64,000 bases of DNA from Branchiostoma lanceolatum. Its lineage: Eukaryota > Chordata > Leptocardii > Amphioxiformes > Branchiostomatidae. Position 1 is the first letter of the stretch, and the number at the start of each line of letters is the position of its first letter. The notes under the pieces were generated by a model. That model ran no database searches, was not told the DNA's origin, and saw nothing but the letters and a program-made list of their open reading frames with translations. The stretch covers positions 22,361,193 to 22,425,192 of the forward strand of contig NC_089723.1 of NCBI RefSeq assembly GCF_035083965.1, given 5' to 3'. Positions 1-10,700 of the stretch are shown here, in pieces. Made by a program: the position numbers and the translations under genes.

Positions 1-1090
1 ATGCACTCGCTCTCTGCCGCAAATGTATAGTGAAACGTCCCCTTCTTTTCAGCGGGGGTTGCCCAAAGAAAGACGTCAGCTAGTGGCACCACTGCTGGCT
101 GGGACGATGATTGCACTAAAAAAGGAGAACCATACATTTCCCCCTGCCCCACTTGACATGTAGGTTACAGTGCCTGGCCATGTGGTCCCGACATTCTAGT
201 CCGATACATCGCAGAGGCTCTTTGTTGAGGAGTAAAACCTTCTTGATGCGGTATGGTGTTCTCTTGATCTGATCTCTTGCCCTTGGGAATGGCACTTTTT
301 ACACAACTGTTATCACTCCACTCAGGTGTCAAAATGGGTGCCTGATGATTTCGGTTGGGGAGCCGTAAAACTCGCATTGGAAGAGAGGGATGGGCTCCGC
401 CTTGTAATACCTTGCCCTACGGCCTCAAAAAGGTCATGGAACTACATTTACCGTAGAACATCCTTGGATACATCAAACCCGACAGTCGGCTTTCCCTTGC
501 ACTATACCCGTCGCCATTGAGACAAAACACGCCGGCTGCTGACAACATTGTAGCGTTACCCCTGGCCTGATCACAGAAAAGGTTTCATGACGCTAGAGTG
601 GGTTGTAATCGAATTATCCTTCAGACCTTGCCCCCACTGCACCGTTTGATACCCGATCGCTAGTTTAAGGCCACCTTTTAGGGCTAATATATCGTGCCTA
701 ATTAGTAGGACCAATCGGGGAGTGGCTTTTTAAGTAACCGACGTTGATTTGCCGCTGATAACGAATGAATGAAGACCTTTATTGTACAAATATACCCACT
801 ACGTTAAACAAAATAATAGTTTACAGATACATATTTACATTTTCAAGTTACTACAAGAATGATACACTAGGTGAATTCCATTTCTCGTTTCTTTGTAATG
901 GTAAAATTGTAAGAGCAGATATGATTCATAATAAAAGGTTTGTCTAAACTCTTTAGAACTATGAATTTGTATTGTTTGAAGTGGGGGAAACATAGGTTGT
1001 ATCCCCCTATACATATGTTTAAATTCTGCAACAAAATGTCTATTTTCTATTCTAGACCTAATCTAGGTAACGAGCTTGGTAAAAATGCAC
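1..1090. other. Left flank, presumed intron of the ADAMTS-like gene
   Basis: This lies 3' of the last visible ADAMTS-like exon on the minus strand, so it should be intron of that gene. Open frames on both strands between about 165 and 520 have no domain-like sequence, no cysteine pattern and no convincing splice signals. I see no exon here. Confidence 0.5.
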
Positions 1091-1752
1091 CCACCAGTCC
1101 ACTGCATGTGCTGAGGACCACGGACGAACTCTCGAATGACTCCACCGTGCCGGAGTAGAAGCACGCCCCGGTACTCCCGCTTAGATCGACCACCCGCCCG
1201 TCACCGCCCAGGGTCACCGTCTGGAAGGACCGCGACAAGAACTCCTTGTTAGGCGTCAGGCGGAGCAGCAGGGTCTTGCCGAAGGCGTCCATGCGGTAGA
1301 AGACGAAGTCCTCCTGATGGGGGTCGTCAGACGTGCCCTCGGCGTCACGTGCGACCCGCCACCGAGCCCCGCGCCAGGGCGACCCGGTCTGATCCCGCTG
1401 AACCCTCCTCGGAAACACGACTTGGATGTTGTGTCTGGTCCCTGTACATGATAATGAAGACCAAGGTTACCTCTAGATCCATACAGACATTGCGTGGGTA
1501 CAACATGAGAGAACGGTAAAGTAATTATAAGGATACACCGATATTATATAGGAAACAGACACATGCATGAGCAATGGCCGTGAACCTAAAACTTGGCACG
1601 AAATCATGGCCACTTTTTCCGGTTATGCTGAACTCTTAGCAGATTAGTCGTTAAGACAACGTCAACTTACCGCTCGCCAGAGCCAAGAAAAACAGTCCGG
1701 CCAAGAGTAGAGCCAGGACGCGGGGCACGGGTTGCTGTTGGACCGCTGCCAT
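1091..1752 (-). CDS. ADAMTS-like metalloprotease, 5' end only (signal peptide and propeptide)
   Basis: Two exons are visible. Exon 1 (1671-1752) starts at ATG 1752 and encodes MAAVQQQPVPRV followed by a Leu/Ala/Phe-rich hydrophobic core ending LALAS, a clear signal peptide. Its donor is gtaag and it ends in phase 1. Exon 2 begins after an acceptor cag at 1441 and restores the frame. It encodes about 115 residues that match the reprolysin (Pep_M12B) propeptide: FVFYRMDAFGKTLLLRL, then CFYSGTVESFESSSVVLSTC and SGLVGAF. The CFY-SG and STCSGL motifs are hallmarks of ADAMTS/ADAM prodomains, which keep the zinc protease latent in the secretory pathway. The donor is ambiguous: GT at 1094 (phase 0) or at 1090 (phase 1). 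The catalytic domain and thrombospondin repeats, if present, lie beyond the left edge. ADAMTS is preferred over ADAM by similarity of the SSSVVLSTC block; the subtype is not resolvable. Confidence 0.8.
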
Positions 1753-3382
1753 GTCAGCTGTTGCCCCCTCCTCTGCTCTGACGGCACGGACAGCCTCTCC
1801 GAACCCTTCTCAGTCCCCGGCGCAGGCCCAGCCGTTGGCAATTGTGGTCTCACCAATGAGGATTAACCGCCCCAAAACTCCCCGAGGCCTCCTCCTCTAC
1901 TGTTTTCTGTTTCTATTTACCCCCGGGAGGATCGCATAACACCGGCGCTGAAAAGTCCATTGACGGGGACTCCCTACCTACCCGCGGCTCACCGTGTAAG
2001 GAGGCGAAGCCCGTTTGGGAAGGTTTCTAATCCAGGACATGGGCGTTCTTTTATACCCATTTTAGCGAGCACGTCACGTCGGCTGGTCTCAGACAACAAC
2101 CCGCAGTCTTAATTATTTGTCAAAGACCTTGTCCTCCGCTCCAGACTTGTGAAGACGTTACGATTTGCGGCATTCATGGCTTTCCTCACGTCCGACCGCA
2201 CGTAGAAAGTGATGAATTAGCGTTTACGTCGCTTCACAGCGTAAACAAACACAGCGGTTCTTTTTGTCTTTTCTTGCTGAAAACTGGTCAAGACACGGCG
2301 GGTCTGTCTTGTTACTGTCCATCGGGATATCCTGACAACCTCGCAGTACTCAAATCTATACAGGCTGCCTGGATTCTAGCACTGCGACAGGCTAACTTTG
2401 ATTACCTCGGGCTTGAAGTTTTCAAACTGACAGGAATAAACGATTTTCGAAAACGTAACTGGAATACACTGCTAGATGGCGACAAAAAAGCAATCTTTGT
2501 GTGTTGCCCGTTTTCGTCCCGGGGTAGAGTTTATTAGCCTTGTAAAATAATGTTTGGAGATATGTGCTCATCATTGGACATCTCTACAGTTAGTTTTGTA
2601 AATACAAACTCAGCGGGATAGAAAACAATGGAAACGTTGAGACAAATGTTATACAGGTATAGACGTCCTTACATACATCCTCAAGTATTCAGTACTGTCA
2701 GTCAGCTGTGTATGTCTTTTAAATGTTGGAGAACAATGCCAAGTTCCGCCGTTTGCACCCCTGATGGGTCTACATCGGTAGCTTCAGAAATAAATGAGGT
2801 GCGGCAAAAGGCTCTCGCCCTGGTGGACCGACGGAAAATGGTTAGGGCGTGCAAGAAACTTAATATCTGGGGCACGAAATCGCTGTTCGGCTTGTTTTCG
2901 GCAAATAAACGCAGGAACCGGAGCGTGCAGAGTGGGGTTAAGAGGAACGCCGTGACCTACATGGGATACCACATGTTCTTGTCCAAGCCCGGACCAAAAG
3001 GTTGCGAGTTCAAGTCCCATGAATTGTTACTAGGGGAATAGCAGCTCTCAGCGACGTGATCATTTAGCTGCGCTTCAAAGGGCTAGTCGGGGAATGTTTT
3101 GGCGACTGAGTGCACACATGTGTGTTTTGGACTGTCTCATCACGCGAAGTGATAGCCTCCACGGCAGGCTCCACGGCGGGTGTTTTCATACCGCAGTTTT
3201 TGCTGCTGTTTTCTGACTACAGTCACGTTCTGATGGCTTCCGTGTTCAACAATAAAGCCGGCCTCCGTAAATACAGGGTCCTTCAGAAGACGAAGGTAAT
3301 ACGAAAACATTTACACAATGATACGTATACGTTGATCAGGGTTCGACATCTAGGTGAACAATATCTTTTGACAAACCAATTT

Positions 3383-3610
3383 CTACAACTAGATAAGATA
3401 CGGAGATATTACTTCCGGACGTTTTGAGTGACATCCATGCATTGACTCGTCCTGCCGGTTCATTTGTTCAAATACCATGTATTTGCAATTAGCCCACGGG
3501 CATGAACTTGCAAGAAACTTCTAATTTATTCTTGTGACGCTGAGGAAGAGTGATGTGATGGTGTCATTCGAAACGTCCGGAAGTAATCTCCATATCTTAT
3601 CCAGTTGTAG
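3383..3610. mobile_element. Fold-back (MITE-like) inverted repeat
   Basis: The arms at about 3383-3425 and 3569-3610 are near-perfect reverse complements of about 42 bp, built around a block reading ATCTCCATATCTTATCCAG in the right arm. The roughly 140-bp centre has no coding potential. The structure fits a non-autonomous DNA transposon or fold-back element. No target duplication was identified. Confidence 0.6.
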
Positions 3611-3957
3611 AGATTGAATCGTCGTTAAATGAGTACATAGTATGGCAATAATCAACGAAAATGTAACGTAGAAACGCCTGCATTGTGTCTGCTGCCGAGG
3701 CTATCATCAGTTACCGTCCGTCTGATCAAGGTGCGTGGGAGAGCCCGGCGACATGACGTCACACCTGTAGTCACGTGACATCAGTACGAACATTTGCACC
3801 GCGCCTGTAGTTTTCTTGGGCTCGTTTTGCGAATAGCACGTTTGCCTGTAAGGCTAGAATCGTTACATCTGTGTAGCCGATCAGAAGCCATGATAAAGAT
3901 TTGACTACTAGTTACTACTTATCCCGGGGAAATACAGGTGCTACATGTTAATACGAC

Positions 3958-3984
3958 AGTCTCTCTCTTCCTCTTTCTCTTTCT

Positions 3985-4040
<56 letters not shown>

Positions 4041-4100
4041 GCATGTCTGTTTCCTTGTCTTTCTCTCTCGCCCCCTCCTTCTTTTACTCTCTCTCTCGAT
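3958..4100. repeat. CT-rich microsatellite
   Basis: A long run of CT dinucleotides interrupted by TTTC and CCTT blocks. It keeps several frames open (Ser/Leu repeats), which is an artefact and not a gene. Confidence 0.95.
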
Positions 4101-5218
4101 CAACGATTGTTCACATGTCAATATGCAGTTTAATATTTATACAGTATGTCGTTTATATTGATATCAAACATTACAAAACATTTCTGCAGCCGCACAGCTG
4201 AACAATTCGACTTAATAAGTGTTTATAAAAGATTGAAACACCTCTAACGTATTCAGCTATCTTTTCTTCATTAGCCTGCTCATTGCATTCTCTCTGTGAC
4301 ACTGTCGGCGTCAATAACAACTCACTCGGATTTGTTTGCGACCCCTAGTGGAGTTAAGCATGTTTGCATGCACTATGTACAGTCGTTCCTGCATCGGCGA
4401 GTTTGAACAAAGACTACCCCGTGTGTTTGTCGGTCAGTTTAACATCAATCTGCAGATCTGTGTCTACTACTGAGTGCTTCGAGTCGAGCGCCTGTTTCTC
4501 AAGCAACAACGATTCTTTTCGTTTTAAGATTTGCTGGCGAGGGTAAGGCAACAGCAAGTCAATTTTATGGATAACATTTTTTCCCTTTAGGAGATGGTCA
4601 ACATGAAGAGAAAGTACCAAATCAGAAAATATGTCGTGTTGTAGCCATGATTGTACTTGTAGAAGAGACACTAGTGAGGTATCCATGACTGTAGTTGTAA
4701 AAGTGAAACTTAGTAGTTCGATAGTTGTAAAAGTTGCACCAATGTGGTTGCCATGAGTGAAGTTGCCAACTTGGTAAGTGACACCAGGCTACCTACCACA
4801 CCAGTGTCACTTTGTGCACCTCATGATTACAGGAATAATGAAAAAATGTTGGCCGGCTGTGATACCATGTTTTGTCGCTACTATTCTTGTTACAGCTAGT
4901 GTCTATGGTGTCTATTGGGGAAATTTAGCCATTTGTTTACCCTTCTTGTTTTTTTCCCACCCTCTCGCATTGAATTTAGAATCTGCAGAGGATGTCATCC
5001 ATAAACTTTCTTGCCGTGGCCTAATGATAATGTTGATACGTACATTTACCATACACATCTGCCACGGTCTCTCAATGCAAACATAAGAGAACAATTGGTA
5101 TAGAAATTAGTCACAAAAATAGAGTGTAAAGGGCATCTTGAGAGGGATTTGTCAAACAACTTGAGATGCCTGAATACCCTTTAGGCCGTGTGATGGTAAC
5201 ACGGTGGGTATGGGCATT

Positions 5219-5309
5219 TTGTGTGTCCGTATGTATGTGTGTGTGTGTCAGTGTGTGTGAGTGTGTGTGTGTGTGTGAGTGTGTTTGTGTGAGTGTTTGT
5301 GTGTGTGTT

Positions 5310-5341
<32 letters not shown>
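5219..5341. repeat. GT microsatellite
   Basis: A GT dinucleotide tract of about 120 bp with GTTT and GAGT interruptions. It directly abuts the truncated MITE at 5342-5484, so the microsatellite may have grown from the broken end of that element. Confidence 0.95.
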
Positions 5342-5348
<7 letters not shown>

Positions 5349-5484
5349 TCGAAGTTCGATAACCAGGCTGCACAACGGTGTAAAAGTAAAAAAGCAACTT
5401 CTTTCCCGCAAACTTCACCTAAATCAAAACATGTTAATACGGAACTCATACGGACTTGATATACGTACAAGTCTGAACGGGCCC
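5342..5484. mobile_element. Truncated MITE, GGGCCC/CTTGTGCGTAT family
   Basis: This shares the right half of the family seen intact at 20279-20522, 43808-44050 and 45983-46222: 'ataaccaggctgcaca', then 'atgttaatacggaactcata', ending in cgggccc. The left terminal inverted repeat is missing and is replaced by the GT tract. Confidence 0.7.
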
Positions 5485-6284
5485 TTAAGGTACCTGTCTT
5501 GGGTTGTTGAAAGATAGGGCCGTCCTCGTCTAGACAATATTTCACACGTGTGCGCCACTAGTCGACCCCTCGTTCCATATCGACTTGCTCAATTTACGAA
5601 TCTTACGAAATTTTGACCACTCGAATCGTCTTGAGACTTGACAAAAATCATTCTTTTGTTTTAAAGGTTGCTTTGTAACCCCCTCCTTCTTTTTGGATGA
5701 GAGAAGTTTCACGGTTTTCGTTTCGGTACCTATTTCATCTCGACCTACCCTACTAACCTACATAGAGGTCACCATCCACAAAACAGGGTTGCCTTTTCCT
5801 AATCCAGCATTTAGAGAATTCCCCTTTGGCGACCAGATAATCCTTAGTCTTGGGAGCAGTTTAAAGGGGATAAACTCTGGATAAACTATTTTCTAAATCT
5901 AGATCAAAAGCTTTACCATTTTGTCTGTGGGTTACTACCAGGCAATACGGGTCAAACGATCTAGAATTCAGGATAATCAACGCAGCTAAAGCCTTTGACC
6001 GGAGAAATGATTAAGAAGTCGCCAAAATAAATAAAGTTATCTAATTGTTGTAATTAGAAAACTTCAATGCTTTACCGTTTCTTAACATACGGTGTTTACA
6101 TGAAAATGGATAGGCGGATAACCAGAGAGATATTCCTATGTACAGATTATGATATCGGCGGTGAATATGTAGATACTGTGATAGGTGTTTATAGATATTT
6201 ATCATCCCATTTTATTCTAGTTTAGTGAATGCTGTATGAAGCTGTGTGTGTGCGGGGACACAACAAAGGGTACATGTACCTAAG

Positions 6285-6480
6285 GCCCCCATCGAACTAG
6301 ACGGCGATTGCGCTGCGACCTTGATTTTATAATTGGAATATAACAGAATGTAAAAGTATGACCGAAAAGACAACAAAACACACAAAGCGTAAACAGATTC
6401 GTTTTTCTATTTACAAAATTCGTAGCGCGCTTTGTCAAATCTTACGTCGCAGCGCGGTCACAGCGAGGTCGCTGTCCAAG
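6285..6480. mobile_element. MITE, TCGCTGCGACC family
   Basis: The ends carry GGCGATTGCGCTGCGACC on the left and a reverse-complement version (CAGCGAGGTCGC) on the right. Internally it has the 'aaagcgtaa' and 'aaaattcgtag' blocks found in the copies near 23340, 41100, 42830, 45920 and 63260. No protein is encoded. Confidence 0.6.
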
Positions 6481-7199
6481 TGATATCTAACCTGGGAAAT
6501 CAGGTCGGAATGGTCATGTAAACGTTTGGATTAGCAACAGTGCAACCATGGAGACTGTGTTTGCCTAAACATACATGTACACACATTGTGGCAGCAGTAT
6601 GTGAATAGATGTACTGTCATTGCTGACATTAGGACGTGCACCTACGTAGTGGAAGGCATAACATTCCAAGAACAGTATGTAAGTATCTAGGACTCATACG
6701 GAGAGAAGACAGGATGGTTGCAATTTGACTCTATAAATCCCTTATCCTTTTTCCTTAGATTCTCACTTATATTAAACCTTTCTGTCAAATGTGTCTGTTC
6801 CTAGTCTCTGTGTCAGTCAGTCTATAAGACTGGTATGGAAACAATTTCCAATTTACTACATTTCATCGTGCTTTCGGACACACATGACAGAGACATTCAC
6901 AAGTAGCAGGTTTTGGCGGTGCCTTAGGCGCAGACCTGCATTTCTTCCAATCTTTGAGCTATATTAAGGCAGTGCCTTAGGCGCGTATCTACATTTCGCC
7001 CAATCTATATTTAGGGTACCTGAAACGAGGGTTTGTACGACGTGAACTTGCTCAATACACTTTCATCAAATTAATTTTTGCATCAAAATTCTCCATACAA
7101 GCAACTCGTTTTACAGCAGTGTTATCTTTTATCATGTACAATAGAGCAGTGTCTTAGAGTACATTATTGTTAATGGTTGTAATTACCATTACTAGTGTT

Positions 7200-7213
7200 G
7201 TTTATTTATTTAT
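7200..7213 (-). promoter_or_regulatory. Candidate poly(A) signals of the MAM-EGF gene
   Basis: The plus strand reads TTTATTTATTTAT here, giving overlapping AATAAA hexamers on the minus strand about 500 bp past the stop codon at 7708. If used, the 3' UTR would contain the whole 22-bp minisatellite. Assignment is by position only. Confidence 0.4.
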
Positions 7214-7324
7214 CTATTTACATATATCTTAATTTTCACATTTGCCGAAATTTTGTTCAGTCTGTGCCAGTAATAAGGTAGAGTAACTACTATCGGTAAC
7301 CGGTCGTTTCGCTGATTGACAGTT

Positions 7325-7685
7325 TGCTACATGGCACAAGTCCTTTCGCTACATGGCACAAGTCGTTTCGCTACATGGAACAAGTCGTTTCGCTACATGG
7401 CACAAGTCGTTTCGCTACATGGAACAAGTCGTTTCGCTACATGGCACAAGTCGTTTCGCTACATGGAACAAGTCGTTTCGCTACATGGCACAAGTCGTTT
7501 CGCTACATGGAACAAGTCGTTTCGCTACATGGCACAAGTCGTTTCGCTACATGGCACAAGTCGTTTCGCTACATGGAACAAGTCGTTTCGCTACATGGCA
7601 CAAGTCGTTTCGCTACATGGAATAAGTCGTTTCGGTACATGGCAGAAATAGTTTCGCTACATGGCAGAAGTCGTTTCACTACATT
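7325..7685. repeat. 22-bp minisatellite with a 44-bp higher-order pattern
   Basis: About sixteen copies of a 22-bp unit containing GCTACATGGCACAAGTCG. Units with GGCACA and GGAACA alternate along most of the array, so the true period is a 44-bp dimer. Because 22 is not a multiple of three and the unit lacks plus-strand stops, all three plus frames stay open; those frames are not genes. The array starts about 23 bp beyond the stop codon of the MAM-EGF gene. Confidence 0.97.
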
Positions 7686-7707
7686 TGAATGTCATTTCTC
7701 AGTGTTA

Positions 7708-10700
7708 TCATACCGACGGTTCCTCGGTAGTTTTGACCTCCAGGCCGTTACCGTACACGGGGTTGTCAAACCCACCCTCAGCTGACGTCATGGACTTGAC
7801 GTTGTACGTGACGGTGTCGTCGCCATGCATCCCTATGAGGTGGAGGAACTTTTCCTTAGAATTGATCTCCCCTCTCTTGTACAGTATCGCCCAAACGACG
7901 ATCACGACTAACACGATGGCGCCCACTCCGCCCACACTGCCTCCAACTATGGCCGCCGTGGTGTGCTGAGTCAACCCGGGCTGTCCGACGGAAGCAGTGG
8001 GGGAAGGAGATGTCTTCTGTTGTGGTTGTATGAGAGGCTTGTTGCTGGTCTTGTCGTCTAAGGGCTTTGCGCTATCGGTGCCTGCTGCTGTTGCCTTGCG
8101 GGTAGTCGTGGTTGGTGTGGGAGTGGTTGTTGTTTGTGGTGGAGGTCGGGTTGCTGGTCGTCTAGATGGGGTAGTCAATGGCGTGGTAGTGGGCAAGGGC
8201 GCTGGAAATGTGAAGAAGGAAGCATATGCATTGCAATATGACTTTCAGATCACAATATAATCAGGAACGGCACCCTTGACTTTGTTTACTCTTTTGTTTG
8301 TTCTGTCTGGTTGTTTGTTTGTTTGTTTGTTTGTTTGTTTGTTTGTTGACCAATGAAACAAGTTTTGAAACGAGTTTGGAAAACAATTTCATGAATCCGC
8401 AATTCAGTCAATAGGCTGCGAGTGTTTGATAAACCATTCATCATCACCATGTAAAATCCTATCCCAATCTTCCAAACAGGGGACTTCGCCCCCTATCTAT
8501 TGAAGGTGGTACTGCATACGTTTGTCTCACCTTGGGTCGGGCATGGCCCACTGATGTACGCAACGTCGTCTAAGGCGATATCTCCGAATCCAACCCTTCC
8601 AATAACTGCTTCAAAGGTTATCTGTAAACGGAAAAATGTGCTGTTCTGTTAGTTCTAAGCAGATCGTTTGACAGGCGCTAGGCTACCATGGGTGTCATTC
8701 TAGTTAGTTTACCACCAAGGCTCCAATTCTCCCAACAATTCTCCCAACTATTGTATAGGAGAGAGTATGGGGACCTCGGTAACTAGGATCAGGCTACTGA
8801 CAGGTGACTATGAGTTATAAATGTAAATTTTGCTCTCTTTGATATGAACAGTCGTCAAATGGACAACTAGGGTTGGTCCAACTTAGAATTTTACCATAGT
8901 CAATACTGACCGAAGGAGGCCATATATAACACGACTAACGGGGGGTGCCCAAACACGTCGGACTTTTTTTACGCGCTGGAACTCACGGCGCTCCATTGCT
9001 GGTTGCCAGAGAATGGTCATGTTTTAATGAATGAATTTTGAACACAATCATCTTAAGACCATACTTGGACAAGAAATGTATTCATACTGTTCATGGACCC
9101 TTCATGCTCCGCGTTACATGCGGAAGACGCTGTGAGACATTTTCACGAATGTACCTTCTGATTTAGTGCTACGCCAGATAATGTGCCTAACTTATTACGC
9201 TTTGGTAATTTTGCTCTCTCCACCATCGCGGCCCAAAAAAATGGCGGGAAAACAACGTCGTCAGACGACAGCAACTTTACGTTGTTTTTCTTTGGCCGTT
9301 TTTCTTCTCAACAAACACTTAAAGACCCAAATTTTTAGTGTTTTATGAAGTTATTTTTCTTATGTGTATGATAGCCGTGTGACTTATGTATCTGCTTAGC
9401 ACAGGTCGTATATTTAGGTGCCGGGCCGTCTAGCTACGCAGTGACCCTCTACTTAGCGCTACCATCATTATTGTGAAAATACTATTTTTCGACAAAACAA
9501 GAAATGAATATGTACACATATGTTTTGAATGTAAATGACAATTATGCGCATGAACTTGGGTTATTTACCTTCCTTATCAGCATAGTCATTGGACACAAAC
9601 ACGGCGTACTTATGCAAAATAAGATCAGTTAAAAATCCGTGCGATGTTAGGGCGCGTGCGATGTACACCAGAGGATAATCGAATCAACATGGCCCGAGGA
9701 TCAAACAAAGAAAGAAAGACAACAACTCAGGTACAATCATGTACTACCTGCACGGTCTTTTCACCTCCTCCCACCGCAGTGTCCACGGCAAACTGCCCCT
9801 GCAGCCAGACGTCACCCTTGTCCCCGGACTCTCCCCAGACCGTCTGACCGGCCGGCTGACTCGGGTCCGTGATGACGACGTTCAACGTGCCGATCCCGCG
9901 TCCGTACATGTGGTAGTAGAAGGACACACAGATTGGTGACGTCACGTATATCGCATGGGTGGTGATTCTCGCGACTTGGCCCACCTGGCGAGGTGATGAC
10001 GTTTCAATGAAGATGTACTGACCTGCAGACATGTCAAAATGGCGTCATGGTCAACAAATTAAGCTTCAGAGAAGGTATAATCATAAAAAAACCTCACCAT
10101 TGTAAAAACTAACACGATAGCTTTTCCGAGATACACAGAGAGAGAGAGAGAATGAGAGAGGAGGAGAGAGAGAGATTAAGACACTGAAAGAGAGACAGAC
10201 AGACGGACAAACAAGCAGAGAGACAAACAGAGAGAGGGGGACAGATTGAGAGAGATAGACAGACGGACAAACAAACAGACAGGCATAGAGACAGACAGAG
10301 AGACATAAAAGAAGAAAGAGAGAAATTCAGAGAAAGGGACAGAGAGAGCGGAAAATTAGAAAGAAGCATTTTGAAAAGAAGTTGTAGATTTAGAAAAAAG
10401 CTTTACCGTTCCCACTGGTGTGATCGGCAGACGGTCCGGTACCTGCACTTGTCGTGCCGCCCGCTTGGTGCGTCCAGTCGAAGTCGTCATCTTGATTTTG
10501 TTCGAAATCGCAGAGGTTCGTGTCAAAGTCACAACCAGTTCTCTCTGTCGAAAAAAAAACATCACTCAAACAAACATTTAAGCTTTCTACGTTTAAAAAA
10601 AGTCGGATTATCGATGCATAACGTCACTGCGCAATGCGTGTAAGGGGAGAGTGGTATTTCTGCACTAGCCGGCTTTAAGTGCTTTGAAAAGTTTTTCAAA

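Larger units (their letters stand above)
1753..7190. other. Intergenic region between the ADAMTS-like and MAM-EGF genes
   Basis: It separates the 5' end of the ADAMTS-like gene from the 3' end of the MAM-EGF gene, so the upstream part should hold the ADAMTS promoter. I see no TATA box or other element I can defend. It contains a fold-back element at 3383-3610, a CT microsatellite near 3960, a GT microsatellite near 5220, a truncated MITE at 5342-5484 and another MITE near 6285-6480. The open frame at 2628-3041 on the plus strand has no recognisable domain. Confidence 0.6.

Noticed and set aside
1662-1856. 64-codon minus-strand frame over the ADAMTS first exon
   Set aside because: The other frame gives a proper signal peptide that splices in phase to the propeptide exon; this one does not.
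2628-3041. 137-codon plus-strand frame
   Set aside because: No signal peptide, domain or cysteine pattern and no clear splice sites; probably chance or an old repeat.
3938-4201. Leu/Ser-rich frames in the CT tract
   Set aside because: Microsatellite translation artefact.
7316-7785. Three overlapping plus-strand open frames of 90-153 codons
   Set aside because: They read the 22-bp minisatellite in all three frames; the unit has no stop and its length is not a multiple of three.
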